From positions 19,256-83,255 of the forward strand of contig CAJUTH010000011.1 of assembly GCA_910589275.1 (NCBI GenBank): a DNA stretch of 64,000 bases, written 5' to 3'. This document shows, piece by piece, positions 26,014-34,959 of this stretch. Each line of letters begins with the position of its first letter. Position 1 is the first letter of the stretch. The notes under the pieces were generated by a model. The model had not been told where the DNA came from. It was given only the letters and a program-made list of their open reading frames with translations, and did no database searches. The DNA is from an uncultured Dorea sp. (lineage in GTDB: Bacteria; Bacillota; Clostridia; Lachnospirales; Lachnospiraceae). Position numbers and translations under genes: made by a program.

Positions 26014-26487
26014 ATGGAAGGTCAATTAGTATGGAAAGATGAATACAATATCGGCGTCGACATCATCGATAGAGAACATAAAAGACTTTTTAAGATCATT
26101 AATAAATTATTTCAATTCACCGATGAAAAAAACAAAAGTCAGTGGGCATGCCAGGAGGGTATCAAATTCTTTAAGGATCATGCGGTAAAACATTTTACAG
26201 AGGAAGAAGAGTATATGGCGTCTGTCAATTATGAAAGGCTCGGCGTACACATGCACATTCACCGCGAATTTCGGGAGAGGACGCTCCCTGCGCTGGAAGA
26301 AGAGTTGGAACGGACGCATTACAGCGCGGACTCCGTGGAACATTTCCTTGGAGTCTGCGCGGGCTGGCTGGTTGGACATACGCTGATGGAAGACCGCGCA
26401 ATTACAGGAAAAAGCAGGAGCAGATGGGTTGATCTTGTGATGCGTACGGCGGAGAAAAGTTTGGCAGAGGAGTATACCATCGGCTAA
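26014..26487 (+). CDS. Bacteriohemerythrin
   Basis: This 157-residue protein has the four-helix hemerythrin fold with a di-iron site: DIIDREHKRLF, FFKDHAVKHFTEEEEYM, GVHMHIHREF and LVGHTLMEDRAI supply the His and acidic ligands. Such proteins bind O2 and help anaerobes sense or scavenge it. TAGGAGG lies 9 bases before the ATG. The stop comes right before an out-of-frame stretch that looks like a lost C-terminal domain, so the protein may originally have been longer. Confidence 0.87.
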   Translation: MEGQLVWKDEYNIGVDIIDREHKRLFKIINKLFQFTDEKNKSQWACQEGIKFFKDHAVKHFTEEEEYMASVNYERLGVHMHIHREFRERTLPALEEELERTHYSADSVEHFLGVCAGWLVGHTLMEDRAITGKSRSRWVDLVMRTAEKSLAEEYTIG

Positions 26488-26696
26488 TTTACGGCACAGA
26501 CCAAGATGAAGAAAAATATGAGATGCTTTTTGTTTTTGAAGAAAAGCTGTTGATCAATACGGTGGGGAAGGCTATGGGGATTAAGACGAACAAGCTGAAT
26601 ACTCTGTTAATGAATGCGGCAAGATATATGGCTCGGCAATTTGCAGAACAGGTCAGGCAGCATTTGCCGGGTATGAAGGGGGCTGTCAGGAGCTAA
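26484..26696 (+). pseudogene. Frameshifted C-terminal domain of hemerythrin
   Basis: In the -1 frame relative to hemerythrin, 70 codons are open from LIYGTDQDEEKYEMLFVFEE to a stop at 26696, with no SD or good start. I recall longer hemerythrin proteins in related bacteria with a C-terminal regulatory domain that continues in this way (LINTVGKAMGIKTNKLN), so this looks like its broken remnant. The fragment then stops early in MKGAVRS. Confidence 0.5.
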
Positions 26697-26729
26697 AAAC
26701 CGGCGATAACTGACAGCACCTTCTTTTTG
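26682..26729 (+). terminator. Terminator after hemerythrin locus
   Basis: GCTGTCAG pairs with CTGACAGC around a 20-base loop, followed by TTCTTTTT. Confidence 0.5.
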
Positions 26730-26800
26730 CTAATTAAAATTATACTCTAGCATTCTACGTCATAAAGTACAAATATTATATCATTTCTTTGATTTAACTG

Positions 26801-26829
26801 TTCAAACTGCACACATTGCATTATATTAT
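26801..26829 (+). promoter_or_regulatory. Possible promoter of the flavoenzyme-SDR fusion
   Basis: TTCAAA and TATTAT lie 17 bases apart, about 31 bases before the ATG at 26861, with a strong AAGGAGG. The -35 box is poor, so a regulator may be needed. Nothing else is seen between 26730 and 26860. Confidence 0.35.
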
Positions 26830-26860
26830 AGATAATCTAAGCTAACAAGGAGGTAAAAGT

Positions 26861-29800
26861 ATGTTTAGCAAATTATTCAGTCCCTTGAAAATAAAAGGCA
26901 TGGAGCTAAAAAACAGGATAATCCTTCCTTCAATGGGGACTAAATTTGTAGGAAAAGCAAACTACGTAACCCAGAGATTAATTGATTATCATGTAGCACG
27001 CACAAAAGGCGGATGCAGCCTGAACATGGTTGAAGTGAGCGGCGTTCACAGTCCAAGCACCCCGAAAGGATTCCTCTCCATCAGCGAAGATAAATACATA
27101 CCGGGTTTAAAACAGTTGACAGACGCTATTCATGCTGAAGGCGGCAAAGCCGGCGCCCAGCTCTGGCAGGGAAGCATCGCTGTCGCAATTGATCAAACTG
27201 CCCAGATCTTTATGGCCAGCGATATGCAGTTTACACCGCAGATTATGCTTCCGGGAATCAGAAAAGAACAGATTCCGGAAATCGTACAGTGCTATGCACA
27301 GGCGGCCAAACGAGCTGCAGCCGCTGGATTTGACTGCATCGAATTCCACTGTGCGCACACCTATCTGCCCCATTCTTTCCTTTCCGGCGGAATTAATCAT
27401 CGTACTGATGAATACGGCGGTTCTTTTGAAAACCGGGCAAAATTTCCATTGGAATGTATCCGGGCTATACGCGGACAGATTCCGGAAGATATGCCTCTTC
27501 TAATGCGAATCCCCGCACAGGATGATTATCTTGAAGGCGGACTGACCATTGAGGAGATCATCGAATTTTGTAAGCTCGCAAAAGATGCCGGAGTAGATGT
27601 GCTCGACGTTTCCCGCGGAAACGTTCTGTCTGCAGGCTTAAAATATGAGGTTCCCTCCATTGATATTCCAAACGCTTTTAATATTGATAACGCAGCAAGA
27701 ATACGCCGGGAAACCGGTATGCTGACCATCGGCGTTGGAAGAATAAACACCGCTGAACTCGCAGAACAGATATTGGAAGAGGACAAGGCTGATCTTGTGG
27801 TTATGGGCCGCGCCCAGCTTGTAGATCCGGATTTCTGCAAGAAAGCCAAAGCCGGAAATACCGAAGACATCGATTACTGTGTGGGCTGTAATCAGGGATG
27901 CTATGATGGATTTGAAAATGTAAATTCTGCACGCATTACATGTCTCAGGAATCCGGCGCTTGGAAGAGAAGCTGAGTGCGCCCTTACCCCGGCAGAAGAT
28001 CCCAAAACCGTACTGATTGCCGGCGGCGGAATCGCAGGTTTAGAAGCGGCGATCATTCTAAAGAAACGGAATCATAATCCGATTCTCTGCGAAGCATCCG
28101 ATGTCTTAGGCGGCCAGTTCCTAATGGCCGGAACAATTCCGAGAAAGCTTGAACGGAAAAAAGCAATGATTTCTATGTGTGAAAAGGCAGAACGTCTGGG
28201 TGTAGATATTCGTATGAATACAAAAGTAACCCCCGAAATGATTGATGAAATACATCCGCATACCGTCATCAATGCTATCGGTGCCGAACCAATTATACCT
28301 GAAATTCCGGGTTCTGAAAGAGAATTTGTGGTAAGTTTCCACGATATCCTGAACGGCAAAGTCAATGCATCAGGAAATATCGTGGTGGTGGGCGGCGGTC
28401 TCTTTGGCGCAGAAACAGCACAATATATGGCTGAAAAGGGAGCCCATGTAACCATTCTGGAAGCACAGAATGAAATCTGTGCCGATATGGGAAGCATAAG
28501 AAAAATATGTATGACCGAGAGCATTTATGCAGCAGGAATCAAACCGGTCACAAAGGTAAAAGTAACAGAAATCAAAGACCACATTATTGTTGGAAAACAA
28601 GGCAAAAAAACGGTAGAATTTCCATGCGACTACGTAATTTGGGCAGTCGGTACAAAGAAGCGGGACGGCAGTAAGCTTCAAAAGGCGTGTTATGACCGTC
28701 ACATCGGATATTATGAAGTCGGCGACGCGAGTATGCCGCGGCGCGCTCTGAATGCAACCAGAGAAGCCTTTGACGCAGCGCTGACCTTTGACCAAGAAGA
28801 CGAGCACGCATATGCTTCTAATCCGAAAAAGATTATTTTCCTTACCGGCGCTACCGGTACCATGGGTCAGGAAACACTAAAACAGCTTCTTTCCAGAAAT
28901 AACCGTTTTCAAGTACGCGCACTGGTACTTCCTCTGGATAAGGACAAAGAGATTATCAAAAAATACGCTTGTCCTTCGCTGGAAGTAATCTGGGGTGACA
29001 TGGCAGACTATGACACAATAAAGAAGGGGGTAGACGGAGCTGATTATGTGCTTCATATCGGGGCTATGGTTTCTCCGGCAGCAGATGAGTATCCGGAAAA
29101 AACACTGTATACCAATATCGGCTCTACTCTGAATATTATCAAGGCAATCAAAGAGCAGCCGGATCCGGACAAAGTACATTTTGTATATATCGGTACGATT
29201 GCACTGACCGGCGGGCGGACGGAACCGATTCACTGGGGAAGAGTAGGCGATCCGATTAATCCTTCTATTTTTGATTATTATGCATTGTCCAAGGTATTTT
29301 CAGAACTGGCCGTATTCGATTCCGGCCTAAAACACTGGGTATCTATCCGCCAGAGCGGAATGCATCCTGTAGCAGAAGGCGCAGGCGATCAGCCGATTAC
29401 CTTCCATCAGCCGCCAAACAATGTCCTAGAATGGAGCACCTCCATAGAATCTGGTATTTGTATGGCTAATATCTGTGAAAACTGGGTTCCGGAATCCTTC
29501 TGGAGAAAGGGATATAACCTAAGCAGCGGCGCAGGATACCGCCTGACAAATTGGGAAATTATGGATATCAGCCTAGGGGCGTTTGGAATCGGGCTGAAGG
29601 ATTTATATGACGCAAATATGCTTGCGCAATATAACTTCCACGGACACTTCTTCAGTGATAGTGACAAACTGAACGACATCCTTCATTTCCGGTGTATTCC
29701 CGCAGAGCATTACTGGGGCGGCGTACGCGAAGAAATGAACCGAATGGCCGCAAATCCAATGATCCGCGCCATGTTCCCGACCGGCGAACAAATGAAAGCA

Positions 29801-30328
29801 AAAAATATAGAAATCGGCCATAAACGGATGGGAACCTACTGGATGTTTGAAAACAGTGAAGAAGATTGGATCAAGGCGTTCTTCGGCTCCCGCGAAAAAC
29901 AAAAAGCAATTAAAAACTGGGATGAATATGATCTCCATCGTCCCAGTGAAGAAGTAACGTACCTCAACCACGGTTATGACGAGACAAAATCTTTGAATGA
30001 ACTAACTCTGGAAGACTTGAAAAATGCCGCCAAATTCCGCGGAGGCGAATGTCTGGCAGAAGACATCCCGGATATTTATACGCCAATCAAGTGGAGATGC
30101 GCAGACGGCCATGAGTTTTTCATGTCTGTAAATGCAGTTCTGCATGGCGGCCACTGGTGCCCCAAATGCCTGTCCCACGAATGGAAGTATGGACAGATTG
30201 CAAAGAAAAATCCGTTCTATGCACAGGTGTGGACTCCGATTCACGGCGAGGGAGATGATTACGTTATTCCTATGAAATACAGCGGATATGATATTGCCGC
30301 TGAATTAAAAGAAAAATTAGGCTTGTAA
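26861..30328 (+). CDS. Fused BaiCD-like flavoenzyme, SDR and zinc-ribbon protein
   Basis: This 1155-residue protein starts with an NADH:flavin oxidoreductase of the old-yellow-enzyme/BaiCD type. It has a barrel to about 330, the Fe-S ligands Cys340, 343, 347 and 361 in CVGCNQGC and ITCLRNP, then an FAD/NAD-binding part with LIAGGGIAGLEAA at 385 and VVVGGGLFGAETA at 508. From about 655 a complete short-chain dehydrogenase/epimerase domain follows (FLTGATGTMGQ, and YYALSK at about 806). The C-terminus has a small zinc-ribbon-like motif (Cys1080, Cys1100, Cys1103). BaiCD and BaiH end near 640-660, so the rest is an extra fusion. It may reduce an enone and a ketone on one substrate, such as a steroid, bile acid or plant compound. 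The substrate is unknown. It is a single-gene unit convergent with fabT. Confidence 0.78.
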   Translation: MFSKLFSPLKIKGMELKNRIILPSMGTKFVGKANYVTQRLIDYHVARTKGGCSLNMVEVSGVHSPSTPKGFLSISEDKYIPGLKQLTDAIHAEGGKAGAQLWQGSIAVAIDQTAQIFMASDMQFTPQIMLPGIRKEQIPEIVQCYAQAAKRAAAAGFDCIEFHCAHTYLPHSFLSGGINHRTDEYGGSFENRAKFPLECIRAIRGQIPEDMPLLMRIPAQDDYLEGGLTIEEIIEFCKLAKDAGVDVLDVSRGNVLSAGLKYEVPSIDIPNAFNIDNAARIRRETGMLTIGVGRINTAELAEQILEEDKADLVVMGRAQLVDPDFCKKAKAGNTEDIDYCVGCNQGCYDGFENVNSARITCLRNPALGREAECALTPAEDPKTVLIAGGGIAGLEAAIILKKRNHNPILCEASDVLGGQFLMAGTIPRKLERKKAMISMCEKAERLGVDIRMNTKVTPEMIDEIHPHTVINAIGAEPIIPEIPGSEREFVVSFHDILNGKVNASGNIVVVGGGLFGAETAQYMAEKGAHVTILEAQNEICADMGSIRKICMTESIYAAGIKPVTKVKVTEIKDHIIVGKQGKKTVEFPCDYVIWAVGTKKRDGSKLQKACYDRHIGYYEVGDASMPRRALNATREAFDAALTFDQEDEHAYASNPKKIIFLTGATGTMGQETLKQLLSRNNRFQVRALVLPLDKDKEIIKKYACPSLEVIWGDMADYDTIKKGVDGADYVLHIGAMVSPAADEYPEKTLYTNIGSTLNIIKAIKEQPDPDKVHFVYIGTIALTGGRTEPIHWGRVGDPINPSIFDYYALSKVFSELAVFDSGLKHWVSIRQSGMHPVAEGAGDQPITFHQPPNNVLEWSTSIESGICMANICENWVPESFWRKGYNLSSGAGYRLTNWEIMDISLGAFGIGLKDLYDANMLAQYNFHGHFFSDSDKLNDILHFRCIPAEHYWGGVREEMNRMAANPMIRAMFPTGEQMKAKNIEIGHKRMGTYWMFENSEEDWIKAFFGSREKQKAIKNWDEYDLHRPSEEVTYLNHGYDETKSLNELTLEDLKNAAKFRGGECLAEDIPDIYTPIKWRCADGHEFFMSVNAVLHGGHWCPKCLSHEWKYGQIAKKNPFYAQVWTPIHGEGDDYVIPMKYSGYDIAAELKEKLGL

Positions 30329-30339
30329 TTTTCCATTAT

Positions 30340-30380
30340 AAAAGAGCAACCGGCTGGTTTCATCGCTGATTGCTCTTTTC
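30340..30380. terminator. Bidirectional terminator between fusion gene and fabT
   Basis: AAAAGAGCAA pairs with TTGCTCTTTT between convergent genes, giving A/T tails on both sides. Confidence 0.7.
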
Positions 30381-30400
30381 ATCTATATCTTTTATATTGA

Positions 30401-30871
30401 TCAATGATCCGCTCTCAAGCCTTCCGCAGGAATCCCATGATATTCCCGGAAAAATTCCGAAAATCCAGCCAATGTCTTTACCAATACAGGGATCTCATCC
30501 TCCGTAAGCTTTGCAAGCACTGCTTCCGTCATCCTTCGATGATATTCCGCATGATGATCAAACGCCCTGACGCCTTTCTCCAAAAGCCTTACAAACACAA
30601 TACGCCTATCCTCTTCGCTGCGGAAACGTTCTACATAATTCTTCTTAACCAGCCGATTCATGGAAGAGGTCAGCGTCCCCACAGTGATATTCAGCCTCTT
30701 AGCAATGGAGGACATATTCTTCCCCTCCCCTTTACCGATTGCCTCGATAACATGCATATCATTATTCGTCAAATCCTTAAATTCTTCCGTGATAATTGCT
30801 TTGCCTTCCAATACCCACACTTCGTTTATCAGATTTACCAAAACATCGTTTACCGTCTTGTAAGCATCCAT
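30401..30871 (-). CDS. fabT: MarR-family repressor of fatty acid synthesis (FabT type)
   Basis: This 156-residue winged-helix protein resembles streptococcal FabT: EFKDLTNNDMHVIEAIGKG, then SSIAKRLNITVGTLTSSMNRL as the recognition part, and RSEEDRRIVFVRLLEKG as the wing. FabT represses fab genes when long acyl chains, carried by ACP, are plentiful. It lies 119 bases after the last gene of the fab/acc operon on the same strand and has its own promoter. The operon promoter at 40149-40194 carries a FabT-like box. The assignment is by motif resemblance and context. Confidence 0.78.
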   Translation of the reverse strand: MDAYKTVNDVLVNLINEVWVLEGKAIITEEFKDLTNNDMHVIEAIGKGEGKNMSSIAKRLNITVGTLTSSMNRLVKKNYVERFRSEEDRRIVFVRLLEKGVRAFDHHAEYHRRMTEAVLAKLTEDEIPVLVKTLAGFSEFFREYHGIPAEGLRADH

Positions 30872-30889
30872 GTTTTCCCTCTTCCAAAA

Positions 30890-30926
30890 GTTATACTTAT
30901 TGAACTACTAATGTTCAATAAGGTAT
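30890..30926 (-). promoter_or_regulatory. fabT promoter built over a 34-bp palindromic repeat
   Basis: On the minus strand TTGAAC and TATAAC are 17 bases apart. The -35 box and the spacer lie inside a perfect 10-base inverted repeat (CTTATTGAAC and GTTCAATAAG, 7-base spacer). The whole 34-bp unit (30893-30926) recurs with one difference at 63495-63528 inside hsdS. It may serve as operator, mobile repeat, or both. Confidence 0.6.
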
Positions 30927-30990
30927 AAATTTCCTTAATTTCTTTCAGGCTTATTATACCCACTTTTTCGGAGAAGAATCAACTATTTCT

Positions 30991-32703
30991 TTACATCCTG
31001 CGGAATCTCTCATAACGTCTTTCCAACAGTTCCTTAGGATCCATTGCCATATATGTTTCTAAAAATTCAGCAATTTTCACTTCCAGAGTTTCTGATACCG
31101 TATACATTGACTGAACGGTAAATACTTCTGGTTCTGGTATGATACGCTCGATGATTTCCTGCCTGAAAAGATCTTCCGACGTCATTTTCATCAGCGCAGC
31201 AGCTTCCATTGCACGTCCGCTGTCCTTCCACAGTATACTTGCAAAGCCTTCCGGCGACAGAATCGAATATACTGCATTTTCCAGCATCCATACTTCATCA
31301 GCCACAGCCAGCGCCAATGCGCCTCCGCTCCCGCCTTCTCCTACGACCACTGACAAAATCGGACTCTGCAAGGATGACATTTCATACAGATTTCTTGCAA
31401 TCGCTTCCCCTTGTCCCCGCTCCTCTGCCTCTAATCCGCAGAAGGCGCCCGGCGTATCTACAAAACAGATTACCGGACGATGGAATTTCTCCGCCTGTTT
31501 CATCAGTCTTAACGCTTTGCGGTATCCTTCCGGCGAGGGCATTCCAAAATTTCTCTCAATATTTTCCTTGGTGGTGCTTCCCTTGGTCTGTGCGATCACA
31601 GTAACCGGAGTCCCATGAAAATTTGCAATCCCGCCTATGATTGCCTTATCATCACCATAATAGCGGTCTCCATGCAGTTCCATAAAATCTGGAAACAACG
31701 CTTGTATATAATCGCTGCCGGAGGGTCTGTCAGCCTTTCTAGATGCCTGTACCCGCTCCCATGCGGACATATTCTGAAATGACAGCGCCAGCTCCCGCTT
31801 TCCTTGATTTTGCTCTTCCTCTTGTCCTGTCCTTACTTTTTTACCGTTATCCTTACTGTGATACTTCAGAATCCGGGCAAGAGTTTCCCTTAAATTATGA
31901 CGTTCCACAATCCCATCCACAAATCCATGCTCCAGCAGAAATTCCGAACGCTGAAATCCCTTTGGCAGCTTCTGTCTGATCGTCTGTTCAATGACCCTGG
32001 GACCGGCAAACCCAATCAACGCCTTAGGCTCTGCCAGTATAATATCTCCCAGCATAGCAAAGCTTGCCGTAACGCCCCCTGTAGTGGGATCTGTCAGAAC
32101 ATTGACGCTTAGATTGCCCGCATCGCTATGACGCTTTAAAGCAGCCGATGTCTTTGCCATCTGCATCAAAGATACCATGCCTTCCTGCATTCTTGCGCCG
32201 CCGGAACAGGTAAACAATATAACCGGAAGTTGTTCCTTTGCCGCCCGTTCAACCAGCCGGGTTATTTTTTCACCCACAGCCTTTCCCATGCTCGCCATCA
32301 GAAACTGTCCGTCGCATACGCCGATAACAGCTTCCATACCTTCAATCCGAATACGCCCCGTTACCACGGCTTCCCTAAGCCCTGTCTTTTTCTTCAAGCC
32401 TTCCAGCTTCTCCGGATATCCTTTGAACCCCAGCGGATTATCTGTTTCCATCTCTATATCCCATTCCTCAAAGCTGCCCTTATCAGCCAAAAGTTCAATT
32501 CTCCGATATGCCGGAATACGGAAATATCCTCCGCATTTGGGACAGATGTAGTTCTGTTCTTTCGCTTCTTCAGCTATAATCGCTCTTCCGCATTTATTAC
32601 ATTTTCGCAGCAGCCCTTCTGGAACCTCCGGCTTATTTCCGGCCCGGGAACTGTCTGTTCCGGCTAAAACCGCTCTCTTTTTAAACATATTTTCCAGATC
32701 CAT
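30991..32703 (-). CDS. accDA: Fused acetyl-CoA carboxylase carboxyltransferase beta-alpha
   Basis: This 570-residue protein joins AccD and AccA. The N-terminal half carries the zinc ribbon (RKCNKCGRAI and YICPKCGGYF, residues 34-57) and the carboxyltransferase loop FTCSGGARMQEGM. The C-terminal half has the AccA pattern SVVVGEGGSGGALALAVAD and the acetyl-CoA region GMPSPEGYRKALRLM. It transfers CO2 from biotin on AccB to acetyl-CoA to make malonyl-CoA. The fusion secures equal amounts of both chains. It is the last gene of the fab operon, 3 bases after accC. Confidence 0.9.
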   Translation of the reverse strand: MDLENMFKKRAVLAGTDSSRAGNKPEVPEGLLRKCNKCGRAIIAEEAKEQNYICPKCGGYFRIPAYRRIELLADKGSFEEWDIEMETDNPLGFKGYPEKLEGLKKKTGLREAVVTGRIRIEGMEAVIGVCDGQFLMASMGKAVGEKITRLVERAAKEQLPVILFTCSGGARMQEGMVSLMQMAKTSAALKRHSDAGNLSVNVLTDPTTGGVTASFAMLGDIILAEPKALIGFAGPRVIEQTIRQKLPKGFQRSEFLLEHGFVDGIVERHNLRETLARILKYHSKDNGKKVRTGQEEEQNQGKRELALSFQNMSAWERVQASRKADRPSGSDYIQALFPDFMELHGDRYYGDDKAIIGGIANFHGTPVTVIAQTKGSTTKENIERNFGMPSPEGYRKALRLMKQAEKFHRPVICFVDTPGAFCGLEAEERGQGEAIARNLYEMSSLQSPILSVVVGEGGSGGALALAVADEVWMLENAVYSILSPEGFASILWKDSGRAMEAAALMKMTSEDLFRQEIIERIIPEPEVFTVQSMYTVSETLEVKIAEFLETYMAMDPKELLERRYERFRRM

Positions 32704-32706
32704 ACG

Positions 32707-34068
32707 CTACCCCGCCTGTTTTCTTTCCATATCTTCAATAAATCCAATGTTAATATTTCCGGACAGGAAATCCGGATGATGCAGAATCCCATACTGATAA
32801 TCTACGTTGGTGTCTACTCCTTCGATCACTACCTCGCCCAGCGCGCTCTGCATCTTACAAACCGCCTCTTTCCGGCTTCTGGCCCAGACAATCAGCTTGG
32901 CAATCATAGAATCATAGTAAGGCGGAATCTCACATCCGCTGTAAATTGCCGTATCCACACGGATTCCCTTGCCTCCCGGCAGGTACATATCCGTAATCGT
33001 TCCCGGCGAAGGACGAAATCCTTTACCTGGATTCTCTGCATTAATCCGGCACTCAATGGCATGCCCCATCAACCGTATATCCTTCTGGCTGTATGACAGC
33101 TTCTTCCCGTCTGCAATCCGTATCTGCTCTTTTACAATATCAATTCCGGTCACCCATTCGGTTACCGGATGCTCTACCTGAATCCGGGTATTCATTTCCA
33201 TAAAATAAAAGTTCTTTTCATCATCCAGCAGAAATTCAATGGTTCCCGCATTCACATAACCGGCTGCTCTTGCCGCTTCCGCCGCCGCTTCTCCCATCCG
33301 ACTGCGAAGTTCCTCCGATACAGCCGGAGAAGGCGATTCTTCGATCATTTTCTGGTGATTTCTCTGCACCGAGCAGTCCCGTTCTCCCAAATGCACCACA
33401 TTGCCAAAGCCATCCGCCAGTATCTGAAATTCAATATGCCTTGGCCGTATCAGGAAACGCTCCAGATACATCGCCTTATCCCCAAAGGAAGCCTCCGCCT
33501 CCTTCTGTGCCGTCTGAAAACACTCTGCAAATTCCTCCGGAGTCTTCGCCACCCTCATTCCTTTGCCGCCTCCGCCGAGCACAGCCTTAATGATTACCGG
33601 ATATCCGATCTTCTCTGCCAGGGCCGCCGCCTCTTCCTTATCATATACCGCTTCGCTGCTTCCCGGAATCACCGGCACTTTTGCAGAAACCATTGTATTT
33701 CTAGCTTCCTGTTTATTGCCAAGCTTTGCGATCACATGGGAGGGCGGACCGATAAAGGTAATATTACACTGCTCGCATAATTCTGCAAATTTACAATTCT
33801 CCGACAGGAATCCAAAACCCGGATGAATCGCATCCGCCCCGGATACAATCGTAGCACTGATAATCTTCTCCATATCCAGATAGCTCTCCGACGCGCTGGC
33901 AGGTCCGATACACACCGTCTCGTCCGCAAGCTGTACATGAAGCGCCTTTGCGTCGGCCTCGGAATATACTGCCACGGTCGCAATCCCCATCTCCCTGCAT
34001 GCGCGGATAATCCGTACTGCAATTTCTCCTCTGTTGGCAATCAGTATTTTCTGAATCATGTCCGCCAC
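32707..34068 (-). CDS. accC: Acetyl-CoA carboxylase biotin carboxylase
   Basis: This 453-residue ATP-grasp enzyme carboxylates biotin on AccB. Typical are ILIANRGEIAVRIIRACREM at the N-terminus, HPGFGFLSENCKFAELC, the glycine-rich ATP loop VLGGGGKGMRVA, and EMNTRIQVEHPVTEWVTGID with the catalytic Arg. The gene directly abuts fabZ upstream (no gap) and accDA downstream, so it is fully embedded in the operon. Confidence 0.93.
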   Translation of the reverse strand: MADMIQKILIANRGEIAVRIIRACREMGIATVAVYSEADAKALHVQLADETVCIGPASASESYLDMEKIISATIVSGADAIHPGFGFLSENCKFAELCEQCNITFIGPPSHVIAKLGNKQEARNTMVSAKVPVIPGSSEAVYDKEEAAALAEKIGYPVIIKAVLGGGGKGMRVAKTPEEFAECFQTAQKEAEASFGDKAMYLERFLIRPRHIEFQILADGFGNVVHLGERDCSVQRNHQKMIEESPSPAVSEELRSRMGEAAAEAARAAGYVNAGTIEFLLDDEKNFYFMEMNTRIQVEHPVTEWVTGIDIVKEQIRIADGKKLSYSQKDIRLMGHAIECRINAENPGKGFRPSPGTITDMYLPGGKGIRVDTAIYSGCEIPPYYDSMIAKLIVWARSRKEAVCKMQSALGEVVIEGVDTNVDYQYGILHHPDFLSGNINIGFIEDMERKQAG

Positions 34069-34497
34069 CTATCCTATCATAAAGGTCAGTTCCGCCGAAA
34101 CCACCGTTTTCCCGTCTACGCTGGCCACCGCGCTGCCGATGCCTACCGGGCCTTTCTGCTTGATGATTTCTGTCTCTAAACGTACCTTATCGCCCGGCAC
34201 GATCTTTCCCCTAAACTTGCATTTATTGATTCCTCCAAAATACGCAGTCTTTCCCGCATTTTCCTTCTGGCTTAAAATAGCCACGGCTCCTGCCTGGGCC
34301 AGCGCTTCTACTGTAAGTACGCCCGGCATTACCGGCTCCTGTGGGAAATGGCCCTGAAAGAAATCCTCCCGGTATGTCACACATTTATATCCTACCGCGT
34401 ATTTACCCGGTTCATAGTCTTCAATATAATCCAGCAGCAGGAACGGATGCCTGTGCGGAATTATTTCCTGAATCTGCTTAATTGTCAAATGATTCAT
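34069..34497 (-). CDS. fabZ: 3-hydroxyacyl-ACP dehydratase FabZ
   Basis: This 142-residue hot-dog enzyme dehydrates 3-hydroxyacyl-ACP to trans-2-enoyl-ACP. The active His is in IPHRHPFLLLDYI and the Glu in PVMPGVLTVEALAQAGA. Its stop directly precedes accC and it follows accB by 21 bases. There is no FabA or FabM in the window, so the origin of double bonds is not visible here. Confidence 0.92.
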   Translation of the reverse strand: MNHLTIKQIQEIIPHRHPFLLLDYIEDYEPGKYAVGYKCVTYREDFFQGHFPQEPVMPGVLTVEALAQAGAVAILSQKENAGKTAYFGGINKCKFRGKIVPGDKVRLETEIIKQKGPVGIGSAVASVDGKTVVSAELTFMIG

Positions 34498-34518
34498 TCT
34501 TTTTTCCTCCCGAACTCG

Positions 34519-34941
34519 CTATTTAATACGGAACAAAGGCTGGCCGTATTCCACCGGCTGGCCGTTCGCCACAAAGATTTCCTCTACTGTTCCGTCAAAT
34601 TCACACTCAATCTCATTCATCAGCTTCATAGCTTCAATAATCGCCATGGTCTGACCTTTTTTCACCGTGTCTCCTACTGACACAAAGTTCTCGGCATCCT
34701 CCGCCGGCGCCGTATAGAATACGCCCACCAGCGGGGAGTTCATAATTTTCCCTTCCGGCTCTGTCATAGTTTCCGGTGCGGAAACCGCCTCCGAAACGGC
34801 TGTCTTCTGCACCGTTTCCGCCGAAACAATCCCCCTCTTTTTCGTGAGGTGGAGTTTCACCCCATTTTCTTCATATTTCAAATCCGTCAGCTTTGAATCT
34901 GAAACGGTTTTTATCAGTGTCAACAGATTTTCAAATTCCAT
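34519..34941 (-). CDS. accB: Biotin carboxyl carrier protein AccB
   Basis: This 140-residue protein carries biotin for acetyl-CoA carboxylase. The C-terminal biotinyl domain has the acceptor Lys in AIIEAMKLMNEIE. The N-terminal 70 residues are the linker and dimer region. It sits between fabF and fabZ with 18- and 21-base gaps. Confidence 0.92.
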   Translation of the reverse strand: MEFENLLTLIKTVSDSKLTDLKYEENGVKLHLTKKRGIVSAETVQKTAVSEAVSAPETMTEPEGKIMNSPLVGVFYTAPAEDAENFVSVGDTVKKGQTMAIIEAMKLMNEIECEFDGTVEEIFVANGQPVEYGQPLFRIK

Positions 34942-34959
34942 CTTCTCTATCCCCGCCTG

